A stretch of DNA of 64,000 nt from DASWID01 sp049682815 (GCA_049682815.1 JBAUII010000053.1:1-64000), one strand, 5' to 3'; positions 17,734-27,508 are shown, counted from the stretch's first letter. Translations and numbers: made by a program. Notes: generated by a model not told the origin, from the sequence alone.

Positions 17734-18425
17734 ACGCGGTCTTTTCTAATACGTTTGTTTAATTAGGAAATTACCTGTAGCGTGCTGCGCGGACAGAATC
17801 CCAAAAGAGGCCACTTTGCTTATGTTAATCTTACTCTTTAGCTTCTTTGTCTTGATACTGAATAGATCCTGACTTTCGTCAGGACATGGTTCAGCACAGG
17901 TACAAAGAAGCAATCCTTCGACCTTGCTCAGGACAAGGCCTCCCCTTGTTATCATTCCCTGATTCCTTAATAGGGAATCCATGCTTTTACCTCCGGATCC
18001 CCAATTACTGATTTCGGTGATGACATAACGACAAGAAAATTTAATCCAACCGCAACCCGGTCATCCTGAATTTATTTCAGGGTCTGATGAAACGAGAGAT
18101 GCTGAAACAAGTTAAGCATGACTGACTATGTCATTCATCCTCTTTAGGCCATTTTTGGAATGCCATTTAAGCTCTTTTCATTCCGGAGGGGACCAATCAA
18201 AATAAGTCTATTCAAGAAATTCTGAGAATTTGGTTCATGAAAGATCTAACATCTGAAATTACAATCGGCTGAAAGGTCTGAAGTAATCTTCTTTTTTAAC
18301 GCCACAAGTCCGTGCGTGTCATGAAGCACAGGAACGACGTATGTTTTTTCGTGAGTGTATTTGTAGGAGTACCAACGGGAGGGGTGGTCGCAAGTGTTTT
18401 TGCACGTCTTAATATCCGAGGTTGG
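17734..18425. repeat. Gene-free interval rich in dispersed repeats
   Basis: No gene is supported between valS and purF. It contains two fragments that look like widely dispersed intergenic repeats: CTTCGACCTTGCTCAGGACA at about 17917-17936 (plus an inverted TGACTTTCGTCAGGACATGG near 17870), and GTCATCCTGAATTTATTTCA at 18060-18079. An open frame on minus (17746-17982) includes the phrase VLSKVEG, a translation artefact of the first repeat. A 39-codon plus-strand frame at 18321-18440 has a hydrophobic stretch but no ribosome-binding site. Confidence 0.6.
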
Positions 18426-19841
18426 TTACCGGTCGAATAGATGGAACTGTCTGAGTGGTCTTTTGAATTCTGTGATTGGTACACGATAGTTCCCTGTGAA
18501 GCACGCATTACAGAAGCTCTCCTTATTGTCAAGTGATTTATAGCTGGATACTGCCTTCATAACACCATCGAGACTTAGATATCCAAGAGTATCGGAAGTT
18601 ATATATTTATTTATCTCTTCGACATCAAGAGAGTTCGCAATGAGCTCCTCTTTTGTAGGGGTGTCTATGCCATAGTAGCAGGAGAATTTCATAGGGGGTG
18701 AGCTTATCCTCATATGAATCTCTTTAGCGCCTGCAGCACGAATCATCTTTACTATTTTTCTGCTTGTAGTGCCTCTGACAATTGAGTCATCCACTATCAC
18801 AACTCTTTTGCCACGAAGTACCTCCTTGATCGCATTTAGCTTTAGCTTGACCCCGAAATTTCGTATTGATTTTTGCGGTTCAATAAATGTCCTGCCCACA
18901 TAATGGTTTCTCAGTAGTCCGAGTTCGAGAGGGAGACCCGATTCTTCAGCATAGCCTATCGCCGCAGGAACACCGGAGTCGGGGACAGCAGTCACGATGT
19001 CTGCGTCGGATGGCTGTTCTCTCGCCAATTGTTTCCCCAGCTCTTTTCTCACCTGATACACGTTCCTATCAAAGACCTGGCTATCCGGTCTCGCGAAGTA
19101 TATAAATTCGAAAACGCAGTGAGCGTGTCTGACCTTTTTGAAGGGTTTAAATGATTCTAGTCCTTTTCTACTGACAACCAAGATCTCGCCGGGCTCAACC
19201 TCTCTGGTGAACTCGGCTTCTATCAAGTCAAAAGCGCATGTCTCAGAGGCTATAACCGCGGCATCATGTAGCTTTCCCAAGACAAGTGGTCGAAAACCGT
19301 ATGGATCTCGAGCGGCAACCAGATACTCCGGTGTGAGGAATAAAAGAGAATAAGCTCCCTTACATTTCATCAATGACTCGATAATGCTTCTTACTAAATT
19401 CTCCTCTTTGGATCGGGCAATCAGATGGACTATTACCTCGGTATCAGTTGTAGATTGAAAGATAGCACCATCCCTTTCCAGTTCCTCTCTTAAAGTTCTC
19501 GCATTCGTAAGGTTGCCATTATGCGCAATAGCGAGGTGTCCTCTGGAATAGGTGATGACTATGGGCTGTGAATTCTTACTATGACTTGATCCCGTGGTAG
19601 AGTATCTCACGTGACCTATTGCATTTCTCCCCGGAAGCCTGTCAATCGTCTGTTCAGTAAAGATCTCGGATACGAGACCCATTTCCCTGTGTGAGTATAG
19701 GTTTTGACCGTCTGAGGTTGTTATACCGGCGCTTTCCTGACCACGGTGTTGTAGGGCGTGAAGACCAAGATATGTGAGGTTTGCTGCCTCGGGATGGCCA
19801 AATATTCCAAATACACCACACTCTTCTTTGAGCTCATGCAT
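18426..19841 (-). CDS. purF: Amidophosphoribosyltransferase
   Basis: 471 residues. It catalyses the first committed step of purine synthesis, glutamine plus PRPP to phosphoribosylamine. The start is taken at 19841 so that a short propeptide (MHELKEE) precedes the catalytic Cys of ECGVFGIFG, the Ntn-hydrolase nucleophile. An upstream frame to 19919 only overlaps purL. The PRPP-binding loop VVIVDDSIVRGTTS and the iron-sulfur cysteines (AHCVFE, FSCYYG, FCNACF) place it in the Bacillus-type Fe-S, self-processing class. Its start codon overlaps the purL stop by 8 nt, implying translational coupling. Confidence 0.95.
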   Translation of the reverse strand: MHELKEECGVFGIFGHPEAANLTYLGLHALQHRGQESAGITTSDGQNLYSHREMGLVSEIFTEQTIDRLPGRNAIGHVRYSTTGSSHSKNSQPIVITYSRGHLAIAHNGNLTNARTLREELERDGAIFQSTTDTEVIVHLIARSKEENLVRSIIESLMKCKGAYSLLFLTPEYLVAARDPYGFRPLVLGKLHDAAVIASETCAFDLIEAEFTREVEPGEILVVSRKGLESFKPFKKVRHAHCVFEFIYFARPDSQVFDRNVYQVRKELGKQLAREQPSDADIVTAVPDSGVPAAIGYAEESGLPLELGLLRNHYVGRTFIEPQKSIRNFGVKLKLNAIKEVLRGKRVVIVDDSIVRGTTSRKIVKMIRAAGAKEIHMRISSPPMKFSCYYGIDTPTKEELIANSLDVEEINKYITSDTLGYLSLDGVMKAVSSYKSLDNKESFCNACFTGNYRVPITEFKRPLRQFHLFDR

Positions 19842-22053
19842 AGCTTTTGAATAAATTCTCAAGTCCGGTATTCCAAACTCTATGGGCATCCAGTATATAA
19901 ATGTCCAGAAGCCCATCAATTAAGAACCTATCTCCTCGAACCTCTCCTATTAACTCCATCGGAACGCTGTAAGTTTGGCATATGCTCTCCAAATGAGGCA
20001 AATCCGTTCCATCTAAGGATACCAACGCCCTTGATTGGGATTCTGAAAAAAGTATTGCATCCTCTCTCATATGGTGATTGTTATCTATTTTGATGTTTGC
20101 TCCAATAGGTCCAGATGGGGTAAAGCAGGATTCAGCAAGAGCTATTGCCAAGCCCCCTTCCGAAAGATCGTGTGAAGACTTTATTATACCGTTTTTAGAT
20201 GCTTCAAGCAAAGTTCTGATGAGATTAGATTCTGCCTCTAGATCTACTTCGGGCGGACGACCACAGACAATTCCATGGATCTGACTCAGGTACTGAGTAC
20301 CCCCTAATTCTTCCCTGGTTTTCCCGAGGACTACTATGATATCCCCCTCATTCTTAAACCACTGTGTAAGGTGGTTTTCCGCATCTTCAATGAGTCCTAC
20401 CATTGCGACGGATGGAGTTGGATAAATTGCCTTCGCCCCGGTTTCGTTGTAAAAGCTTACATTCCCGCTCACAATTGGAGTACCGAGAAAATTGGCGGCT
20501 TCTGCTAGCCCCTCAACTGATTTAACGAATTGCCACATAATTTCAGGATTTTCCGGACTTCCGAAGTTAAGACAATCTGTGATAGCTAGAGGTGTTGCCC
20601 CTGAACAGGCGAGATTTCTTGCGCTTTCCGCGACTGCTATAATCGCCCCGATGTAAGGGTCAAGATAACAATACCTTGAGTTGCAGTTAGCGGTGAGTGC
20701 TATGGCCTTCTTTGTCCCTTTGATTCTTATTAATGCCGAATCGGAGCCAGGGGGGGTGATTGTATTAGTTCTCACCATGTGGTCGTATTGTTCAAAGATC
20801 CATTTCTTATTCGAAAGAGTAGGGGATGAAAGAAGCGTCAAAACAACAGATCCTAAATCTTCTGGTATTGGAATTGATGATAGTTTTAACTTTACCGAGT
20901 CCTTCATGTAATCCGGCTTTTTAAAAGGCCTTGAATATACTGGCGCTTCCATTGTGATTAAGCCGATCGGAATGTCTGCAACGATACCTTCATTTCCGAC
21001 TATCTCCAGCCTCTTATTACCTGTAACTTCTCCAATCACACTGAAATCAAGACCCCACTTTTTGAATATCGCTTCGGCAATATTTTCCTTACCTTTTTCT
21101 GTGACGATCAGCATTCTCTCTTGAGACTCCGATAGCATGACCTCATAGGGAGTCATCTTCTCTTCCCTTTTTGGTATTTTTTGAATGAATATTTTGATCC
21201 CTGTGCCCGCGCGGCTTGCCATTTCAGTTGAAGAAGATGTTAATCCGGCAGCTCCCATATCCTGAATTCCTATCACAATACCAGTCTTAAAGAGTTCAAG
21301 ACAAGCTTCCAACAGTAGCTTTTCCGTAAATGGGTCGCCCACCTGTACCGTAGGCCTCTTTTCCTCTGCTTCTTTAGTAAATGTTTCTGAAGCCATGACT
21401 GCTCCATGAATTCCGTCCCTACCTGTCTTTGAACCGACATAAATAACTGGGTTTCCAACTCCCTTTGCGGTGCCCGTGAATATTTTATCCTTTTTTGTGA
21501 TCCCAACTGCAAAGACGTTTACAATGGGGTTTCCGTTGTAGCATTCGTCAAAATAAACCTCTCCACCCACAGTTGGAATACCAATGCAATTTCCATAACC
21601 GGCGATACCGGAGACCACACCCTCTAGTAGATATCTCGTCTTTTGAAGTTTTGGATCACCGAATCTGAGTGAATCAAGAAGTGCAATTGGTCTCGCACCC
21701 ATAGTAAAAATATCCCTCAGAATACCTCCGACACCGGTGGCTGCACCCTGGTAGGGTTCTATATACGAGGGATGGTTATGGCTCTCCATCTTAAAAACAA
21801 CGCAAAGATCATCACCGATGTCAACAATGCCCGCATTTTCTCCCGGCCCCTGAATTACCCTTTCGCCCTTAGTTGGTAATTTCTTTAGATGCACCTTAGA
21901 GCTTTTATATGAACAGTGCTCAGACCACATTGCTGCCAATATTCCGATTTCTGTTACGTTTGGTTCCCGTCCAAGCGTGCGAACAATCTTATCGTATTCG
22001 CTTCTGTTTAGCCCGTGATCGAGGGCGGCTTTAAGATTCTTCTTGAGCGACAT
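19834..22053 (-). CDS. purL: Phosphoribosylformylglycinamidine synthase subunit PurL
   Basis: 739 residues, the small-type PurL (about 720-770 residues) that needs separate PurQ and PurS subunits; neither is in the window. It converts FGAR to FGAM with ATP and ammonia. Landmarks are MWSEHCSYKSSK, GPGENAGIVDIGDD, KMESHNHPS and DMGAAGLTSSSTEMA in the first half and SHDLSEGGLAIALAES near the end. It lies upstream of purF with an 8-nt overlap, a two-gene purine operon read leftwards. Confidence 0.96.
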   Translation of the reverse strand: MSLKKNLKAALDHGLNRSEYDKIVRTLGREPNVTEIGILAAMWSEHCSYKSSKVHLKKLPTKGERVIQGPGENAGIVDIGDDLCVVFKMESHNHPSYIEPYQGAATGVGGILRDIFTMGARPIALLDSLRFGDPKLQKTRYLLEGVVSGIAGYGNCIGIPTVGGEVYFDECYNGNPIVNVFAVGITKKDKIFTGTAKGVGNPVIYVGSKTGRDGIHGAVMASETFTKEAEEKRPTVQVGDPFTEKLLLEACLELFKTGIVIGIQDMGAAGLTSSSTEMASRAGTGIKIFIQKIPKREEKMTPYEVMLSESQERMLIVTEKGKENIAEAIFKKWGLDFSVIGEVTGNKRLEIVGNEGIVADIPIGLITMEAPVYSRPFKKPDYMKDSVKLKLSSIPIPEDLGSVVLTLLSSPTLSNKKWIFEQYDHMVRTNTITPPGSDSALIRIKGTKKAIALTANCNSRYCYLDPYIGAIIAVAESARNLACSGATPLAITDCLNFGSPENPEIMWQFVKSVEGLAEAANFLGTPIVSGNVSFYNETGAKAIYPTPSVAMVGLIEDAENHLTQWFKNEGDIIVVLGKTREELGGTQYLSQIHGIVCGRPPEVDLEAESNLIRTLLEASKNGIIKSSHDLSEGGLAIALAESCFTPSGPIGANIKIDNNHHMREDAILFSESQSRALVSLDGTDLPHLESICQTYSVPMELIGEVRGDRFLIDGLLDIYILDAHRVWNTGLENLFKSYA

Positions 22054-22320
22054 TTACCTTGATAATTATACCTGTTAAAAATCGGATTCTTTTTTTTCAA
22101 AATTTCCTGTTCGCTCAACGGAGAAATCCCAAGTGGCAACCAATCTCCTGGAATAAAATAGATATAGTCTTGGAATTTCTTTTTTATTTCAACGAGGGAT
22201 TACCTATTGAATTAGGTTTCAAAACATTCTATAATCCCAAATAGTCGTGCTAAATTGGGCGCATCGTAAAAAGAATAATGATTAAACCAAAAGCCCATTA
22301 TTAAGAAGGAGGGTAACGCC

Positions 22321-23547
22321 ATGATGAGCCTCATAAATTTAAGAAATGCTATTTCCCTTTTACTTTTAGTGCTAACTGTATTCTTCATCGGTGGCACAGG
22401 AGCTAAGTCTCAGCCACCTTTTAGCCCGCCCGGTCTTGATATAGCGATGGAGGTACAGGAGGCACACACACCAAGTTTAATGGCGAACCCAAGTGTAGTT
22501 GGTACTGCTGTTGGGCTGGATGCTCAGGGCGAACCGGTTATCCAGGTTTTCCTGAAAAATAATCGTGTCAAGGGTATTCCATTTGATCTCGAGGGTATAC
22601 CGGTAGAAACTCTGGTAACTGGCGAGATTTTCGCCGTTAAGGGGCCGCCTGGTGGCGCTGCTAGCGGAAACAAATGCGACAGGGATGGAGATCGCTACTT
22701 AAAGAATAATGGCAGATGCGGCGGTAATGATTGTAATGATAATGATAGTTCAATAAATCCTGGAGCTACGGAGGTGTGCGGTGATGGTATAGACAACAAC
22801 TGCGACGGTAGCGTTGATGAGGGGTGTTCGAGTCCCACGCCAACTCCTACTCCCACCCCGGCTCCAGCCGAGTCAGGTACCATCGATATTGGAGTCTCCA
22901 CAGGTAATGAGCTCGAATGTTCCTCCGGAACAATTACGGCCAGGGTAAAAGACGGAATTGGTAATGTATACGCGATGAGCAATAACCACGTTTACGCTCT
23001 GGAAAATTCCGCTCCGATTGGAAGTGATGTAGGGCATCCCGGAAAGGCTGATAGTCTTCAGCTGTGTCTTTCTGCTTTAAGTAATGTAATCGGTCCACTT
23101 TTTGATTATGTGCCCATTATTTTTTCAACGGGTGCAAATAATACAGTCGATGCTGCAATTGCTACTACTTCTACAAGCATATTGAAAAAATCTACTCCGT
23201 CTGCCTGCTATGGTACGCCTAAATCTCAAACGGTGGTTGCGGCGGCTGGCATGAATGTGCAGAAATGTGGCCGGACAACGTCTTTAACAAAGGGTGTGAT
23301 TACTGGCATTAACGCCACTGTAAATATAGGGTATGATTCCGGAACGGCAAGATTTGTGAATCAGATCGTTGTAGAGAGTAACACTGCTTTTATTAAACCT
23401 GGTGATTCCGGATCGCTCTTAGTAACCGATCCCGGTCGTAATCCCACGGGATTGCTTTATGCTGGCACACAAGATGGCAAGCTCGCCATTGCAAATGAGA
23501 TCGATGATGTGCTTTCCGCCTTTAATGTTACTATTGATGGGGAATAG
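22321..23547 (+). CDS. Exported trypsin-like serine protease with N-terminal prodomain and MopE-type insert
   Basis: 408 residues with a strong GAAGGAGGG Shine-Dalgarno. In order: signal peptide (1-30); a domain of about 60 residues with PSVVGTAVGL, IQVFLKN, IPFDLEGIPVETLVTGEIFA, which resembles the N-terminal domain of NAL1-like bacterial peptidases; a Cys/Asp-rich MopE-like metal-binding motif (119-169, with DCNDNDSSINPGATEVCGDG and DNNCDGSVDEGC); a Pro-Thr linker; and a chymotrypsin-fold domain. The catalytic triad is visible as H223 (NNHV), D277 (VDAAIA) and S363 (PGDSGS). It probably acts in the periplasm or outside the cell. The next gene encodes a stand-alone copy of the first domain. 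Confidence 0.78.
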   Translation: MMSLINLRNAISLLLLVLTVFFIGGTGAKSQPPFSPPGLDIAMEVQEAHTPSLMANPSVVGTAVGLDAQGEPVIQVFLKNNRVKGIPFDLEGIPVETLVTGEIFAVKGPPGGAASGNKCDRDGDRYLKNNGRCGGNDCNDNDSSINPGATEVCGDGIDNNCDGSVDEGCSSPTPTPTPTPAPAESGTIDIGVSTGNELECSSGTITARVKDGIGNVYAMSNNHVYALENSAPIGSDVGHPGKADSLQLCLSALSNVIGPLFDYVPIIFSTGANNTVDAAIATTSTSILKKSTPSACYGTPKSQTVVAAAGMNVQKCGRTTSLTKGVITGINATVNIGYDSGTARFVNQIVVESNTAFIKPGDSGSLLVTDPGRNPTGLLYAGTQDGKLAIANEIDDVLSAFNVTIDGE

Positions 23548-23673
23548 TCCAGATTGGTGGTTGTGAGTCAGATGTGTCGAAAGGTGAACTCTAGTTGACT
23601 TTAAGGAAATTCATTCTTCTGATTGTTATTGTTCAATGACTGAAGGGGTACACTCTCCTAATCTTTTTTTTTG

Positions 23674-24012
23674 ATGAGTTTCTTTGTTTGTAGATTTAAT
23701 ATCCGTATTTTCATCACGTCGCTTGTCATTTGTTGCGGGATCACTACCTATGTAGCTTTAAAAGCCGGAGCAAATGACCGCAAAATGCCAACAGAGTCGA
23801 TAGAAGAGGTACTAAGAGAACATACCGAAGAGTTAATGTCTATTCCCGGTGTGGCGGGGACTGCCCAGGGCCTTTGTAACAACAAGCCATGCATTAAGGT
23901 GTTTGTAATAGAAAGAACCAAAGAAATTGACCAGAGAATTCCAGATGAGCTTGATGGTTATCCTGTGGAAGTGGAGGAGACCGGAGAGTTTAAAGCACTT
24001 CCTGAAGAATAG
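23674..24012 (+). CDS. Stand-alone homologue of the protease N-terminal domain, membrane-anchored or exported
   Basis: About 112 residues. A hydrophobic N-terminal segment (residues 5-28) suggests a signal or anchor. The remainder aligns by eye to the N-terminal domain of the preceding protease: IPGVAGTAQGL, CIKVFVIE, IPDELDGYPVEVEETGEFKAL correspond to PSVVGTAVGL, IQVFLKN, IPFDLEGIPVETLVTGEIFA. It has no catalytic domain. ATG 23674 is used because the frame start at 23671 is TTG; no good Shine-Dalgarno is visible. The gene follows the protease after 126 nt, so a role as inhibitor, chaperone or decoy is a reasonable guess only. Confidence 0.62.
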   Translation: MSFFVCRFNIRIFITSLVICCGITTYVALKAGANDRKMPTESIEEVLREHTEELMSIPGVAGTAQGLCNNKPCIKVFVIERTKEIDQRIPDELDGYPVEVEETGEFKALPEE

Positions 24013-24115
24013 AATTTACTGAGAATTAACATAGCTCAGATACTTAACCCAGTCATCAATATCACTTCTTTATTTGGACTAAATTCTAAGCTCAGGTACC
24101 ATTCTAACCTTAATT

Positions 24116-25189
24116 ATGGAAAAGAAGAGAATACTTGTAGCAATGAGCGGAGGAGTTGACAGTGCGACAACGGCCGCTTTATTAAAAGAAGAAGGACACG
24201 AGGTTGTTGGTGTAACGATGCAACTTTGGGACTACGGGGATGCCGACGGTGGTTGTTGTTCTGCGGACGATGTTAGGGACGCGAGAAGGGTAGCGGATCA
24301 AATCGGTATTCCTCATTATGTTGTTAACTACATGGAACTGTTTAAGAAATATATTGTTAACGATTTCGTCAGCAAATATGAATCTGGGCAGACCCCAATT
24401 CCGTGTGTTCTGTGTAATCAATTCATGAAGTTTAATTTTCTCTTAAAGAGGGCATTGGAGCTGGGTGCAGATTACCTTGCAACAGGCCATTATGCCCGGA
24501 TTGAAGGGGATGAGAAAAATGGGACGTTTTATCTGGGAAAGGCGTTGGATGATGACAAAGACCAGTCGTATTTCCTTTTTACTCTGACACAAAAAGAACT
24601 GAGGCACCTAATCTTTCCATTGGGTTCCAAGAGAAAAGCTGAGGTTCGACAAATAGCTAGGCGCATGAACCTCAACGTGGCCAGTAAGCCTGAAAGTATG
24701 GGTATATGTTTTATTACCGGTGAAAAGTACAGGGATTTCCTTAATGATTATTTGAAAAGGGGCAAACAGCGGGGTCTGATTGTGGATGAAGGTGGAAATG
24801 AACTTGGAGAGCACAATGGGATTGCCTCATATACCGTTGGCCAGAGGCGGGGCCTCGGAATAGCAAAGGGGAAGCCTATGTATGTTACAAGGATCGAGGC
24901 GGAGGGAAATAAGGTATACGTTGGAGAGTCAAAAGATTTATTGAGTTCGGCCCTGGTTGCAGATAATGTAACTTGGGTGGGCGAGGTTCCAAGTGGTGTA
25001 GTCGATGTAAGGTCGAAAATACGTTACAGGCACCCAGCGAATGACTCCATTTTAAAGATTACATCAGGTGATAGGGTATTTGTCCAGTTTAAAGAGCCTC
25101 AGCGTGCCATTACACCGGGACAGGCAGTCGTTTTTTATAAGCACGAAAGAGTATTGGGTGGCGGGTGGATTAAGGAAGTGGGTAAATGA
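24116..25189 (+). CDS. mnmA: tRNA-specific 2-thiouridylase MnmA
   Basis: 357 residues. It introduces the sulfur in 2-thiouridine at wobble position 34 of tRNAs for Glu, Gln and Lys. The PP-loop ATP-binding motif AMSGGVDSAT is at residues 9-18. The catalytic cysteines are seen in PCVLCNQFMKFN (about 101-112) and GICFITG (about 197-203). KDQSYFLF and SYTVGQRRGLGIAKGKP are MnmA hallmarks. It is followed by mtaB, another tRNA-modification gene, on the same strand. Confidence 0.95.
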   Translation: MEKKRILVAMSGGVDSATTAALLKEEGHEVVGVTMQLWDYGDADGGCCSADDVRDARRVADQIGIPHYVVNYMELFKKYIVNDFVSKYESGQTPIPCVLCNQFMKFNFLLKRALELGADYLATGHYARIEGDEKNGTFYLGKALDDDKDQSYFLFTLTQKELRHLIFPLGSKRKAEVRQIARRMNLNVASKPESMGICFITGEKYRDFLNDYLKRGKQRGLIVDEGGNELGEHNGIASYTVGQRRGLGIAKGKPMYVTRIEAEGNKVYVGESKDLLSSALVADNVTWVGEVPSGVVDVRSKIRYRHPANDSILKITSGDRVFVQFKEPQRAITPGQAVVFYKHERVLGGGWIKEVGK

Positions 25190-25190
25190 G

Positions 25191-25256
25191 ATGCAAAAGG
25201 AATACTTAGCCGCGTTGCATCGTGGCCAATGTCCTGATGAGGTTATCCAGAGATGA
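25191..25256 (+). CDS. Possible 21-codon coupling ORF between mnmA and mtaB
   Basis: An ATG one base after the mnmA stop opens a 21-codon frame (MQKEYLAALHRGQC...) whose TGA overlaps the mtaB ATG (ATGA). An AAGGAAG about 11 nt upstream could serve as ribosome-binding site. I do not recognise the peptide. It may merely carry ribosomes to mtaB, which lacks a good Shine-Dalgarno of its own, or may be chance. Confidence 0.25.
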   Translation: MQKEYLAALHRGQCPDEVIQR

Positions 25257-26545
25257 AGAGAATTTCAGTGGTAACTCTAGGTTGTAAGGTTAATCAGTAT
25301 GACACTGCAGCTATCCTGAATCGACTGCCGGAGAGCAGGTATAAGAGGGTTCCGTTCTCTGAAAATGCAGACGTATATGTAATTGATACGTGTACTGTAA
25401 CACACAAGGCAGACTCGGAGGCAAGGAATTACATTTATCGCGCCAGGAGGGCAAATCCAGATGGTGTTGTAGTTGTAACGGGTTGTTATTCACAGGTATC
25501 GTCGGACGAGATTAGGAATGTTAAAGGGGTCGATTATATTGTAGGCAACTCACATAAGTTTTCTTCTCTCCTTAAGGTTATCCGGCTCGGTAAGAAGCAA
25601 GCCGAACCCTATGTCTTCGTGTCGGATTTTCGGAAAGAGAAACATAGACAATTTGAATCTCCCGACATAAGGTATTTCCCGGACCGAACGAGGGCTTTTC
25701 TGAAAATTCAGGATGGTTGCAATTACAGGTGCTCTTTTTGTGTTATACCATTTGCGCGGGGCAGATCCAGAAGCCTGGGCGTTGCCGAGGTATTGGAACG
25801 GATGAAGACGCTTGCCGATGAGGGTTACAAGGAAATTGTACTTACCGGTATCCATCTTGCCAGTTATGGAAGGGATATCGAATCGAATCTCCTGGAATTG
25901 CTGCGAGAAATCGAGAGATCTAAGGTCTTGAAATGGGTAAGGCTCAGCTCGCTTGACCCCGCGGATATCTCTCGTGAGCTGATCGAGTTCGTTGCATCTT
26001 CCGAGACGATATGCCCGAGTTTTCACGTGGCGCTTCAGAGCGGAGATCGCGAGGAACTGAGGAGAATGAGAAGGAGATACAGCCCTGACGAATTCAAATA
26101 TGTTACTGAACTTATACGTGAGAAGCTTCCGGATGCAGCAATCGGTACAGACGTTATGGTGGGATTCCCTGGTGAAACCGACCGTGAATTCGGGAATACC
26201 TTCGAATTGTTGCGCGAATCACCATTAACTTATTTTCATGTCTTTCCCTATTCGGACAGAAAGGGGACGGCAGCTTGCAAGATGTCAAACAAGGTGCCTG
26301 TAGAGATAAAAAAGATAAGGAGCAGGACTCTGCGGGACCTTGGTACAAAGAAGAAGCATAAATTCTACCGGGGTTTTATCGGTAAAAGGATGCCTGTGAT
26401 AGTGGAGAGGGGAGCCAGAGGGACTTCGCGAAATTACATGACTGTTGTGATTCCGAATATGAATTTGGAGATCGGTCATGAGGTTGAAGTTGAGATTAAG
26501 GATGTAAATCATGGGCACGCCATAGGTTTACTGCGATCACATTAG
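25253..26545 (+). CDS. mtaB: tRNA t6A37 methylthiotransferase MtaB
   Basis: 430 residues. It adds a methylthio group to t6A37 in tRNAs reading ANN codons. The N-terminal UPF0004 domain carries the three Fe-S cysteines TLGCKVNQYD, DTCTVTHKAD and VTGCYSQ. The radical-SAM cluster is CNYRCSFCVIPFARG (about residues 157-171). A TRAM-like C-terminus ends the protein. The spacing and the VNQ signature fit MtaB rather than MiaB or RimO. It is downstream of mnmA, so the two tRNA-modification genes are likely co-expressed. Confidence 0.92.
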   Translation: MKRISVVTLGCKVNQYDTAAILNRLPESRYKRVPFSENADVYVIDTCTVTHKADSEARNYIYRARRANPDGVVVVTGCYSQVSSDEIRNVKGVDYIVGNSHKFSSLLKVIRLGKKQAEPYVFVSDFRKEKHRQFESPDIRYFPDRTRAFLKIQDGCNYRCSFCVIPFARGRSRSLGVAEVLERMKTLADEGYKEIVLTGIHLASYGRDIESNLLELLREIERSKVLKWVRLSSLDPADISRELIEFVASSETICPSFHVALQSGDREELRRMRRRYSPDEFKYVTELIREKLPDAAIGTDVMVGFPGETDREFGNTFELLRESPLTYFHVFPYSDRKGTAACKMSNKVPVEIKKIRSRTLRDLGTKKKHKFYRGFIGKRMPVIVERGARGTSRNYMTVVIPNMNLEIGHEVEVEIKDVNHGHAIGLLRSH

Positions 26546-26579
26546 TCCAATCCATATTTTTTAACCACCGATGTCTTAA

Positions 26580-27497
26580 ATGAATCCAATTCTAAAGCGC
26601 TTATTTCATTTTATAATGATTCTTCCACTTCATACCGCATGTTATGCTGGGAATACATCTGGCCTAATAACGAAGGATGAAATCTGGAATGATCCCCAGA
26701 GGACTCTTAAGATCTGGGTACTCTCTGATATTCAACCTAGGAACAACGAAGATAGAGAAGCGTTCAAGGATGCTATCACAGACGTCAACAAAAATATTCC
26801 TGGTATAGAAATGGCTATTGTCGCCGGTGATATTGCCAATAGAGCTAAACCTGAAACATATGATTGGTACCTGTCAACCAGGAAGCTTTCATACATAAAG
26901 AATTGGAATGAGATTGCTGGTAACCATGATTTGAAGACAGATTTGGGAAAACTCTTTCGAGCAGAAATTAATCAAAACTTTAACTATTCTTTAACGAAGG
27001 GGAATATTCTGTTTATATTCATGTCTGACGAGGAGAGGGGAAAACCTACCGAAATATCCGATGAAACGTTTAATTGGTGGAAAGCCAAAGTTGTCAGCAA
27101 TCAGGATAAGATCATTGTGGTGGTAACTCATGCACCTCTCGATGGAAGTGGGATTCCTTTTTCCAGATTTAGGGATAGACAAATAATTGATTCAGGAAGA
27201 TTTACTGAGGTGCTAAAAAAATATAAAGTGGACCTGTGGCTGTCCGGCCATCTCCATTTACCCCATTATCTAGCAAATGTAGTGCAAAAAGAAGAGTACA
27301 ATGGAACAATATTTGTTAGCATATCATCGATCAGGCCCGAGTTCTTAAATATTAAGAATCCTGAGTCGAGAGTGATGACTTTTTTGTGCGGTTGGGATTA
27401 TGCACTCATACAGGCTAGAGACCACGACAAAAGACAATTCGACGAAAATCTGAGTTCTGTGTATCAACTGTCGAAAAAGTACAGATGTGAAAAATAG
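26580..27497 (+). CDS. Exported calcineurin-like metallophosphoesterase
   Basis: 305 residues with an N-terminal signal sequence (hydrophobic core at 8-22). The phosphoesterase motifs appear in order: LSDIQ (motif I), VAGDIAN (motif II), AGNHD (motif III), VVVTHAP and LSGHLH near residue 224. In motif I the usual DxH is DxQ here, so one metal ligand is changed. It probably hydrolyses a phosphoester in the periplasm; the substrate is unknown. It follows mtaB by 34 nt and converges on the VWA gene, with only 11 nt between the stops. Confidence 0.8.
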   Translation: MNPILKRLFHFIMILPLHTACYAGNTSGLITKDEIWNDPQRTLKIWVLSDIQPRNNEDREAFKDAITDVNKNIPGIEMAIVAGDIANRAKPETYDWYLSTRKLSYIKNWNEIAGNHDLKTDLGKLFRAEINQNFNYSLTKGNILFIFMSDEERGKPTEISDETFNWWKAKVVSNQDKIIVVVTHAPLDGSGIPFSRFRDRQIIDSGRFTEVLKKYKVDLWLSGHLHLPHYLANVVQKEEYNGTIFVSISSIRPEFLNIKNPESRVMTFLCGWDYALIQARDHDKRQFDENLSSVYQLSKKYRCEK

Positions 27498-27508
27498 CCT
27501 GCAGCACC

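Noticed and set aside
17746..17982. Minus-strand 78-codon frame containing VLSKVEG
   Set aside because: The peptide is a translation of a dispersed repeat; there is no ribosome-binding site.
18321..18440. Plus-strand 39-codon frame with hydrophobic stretch overlapping the purF end
   Set aside because: No Shine-Dalgarno, overlaps purF antisense and no recognised family; too weak to call.
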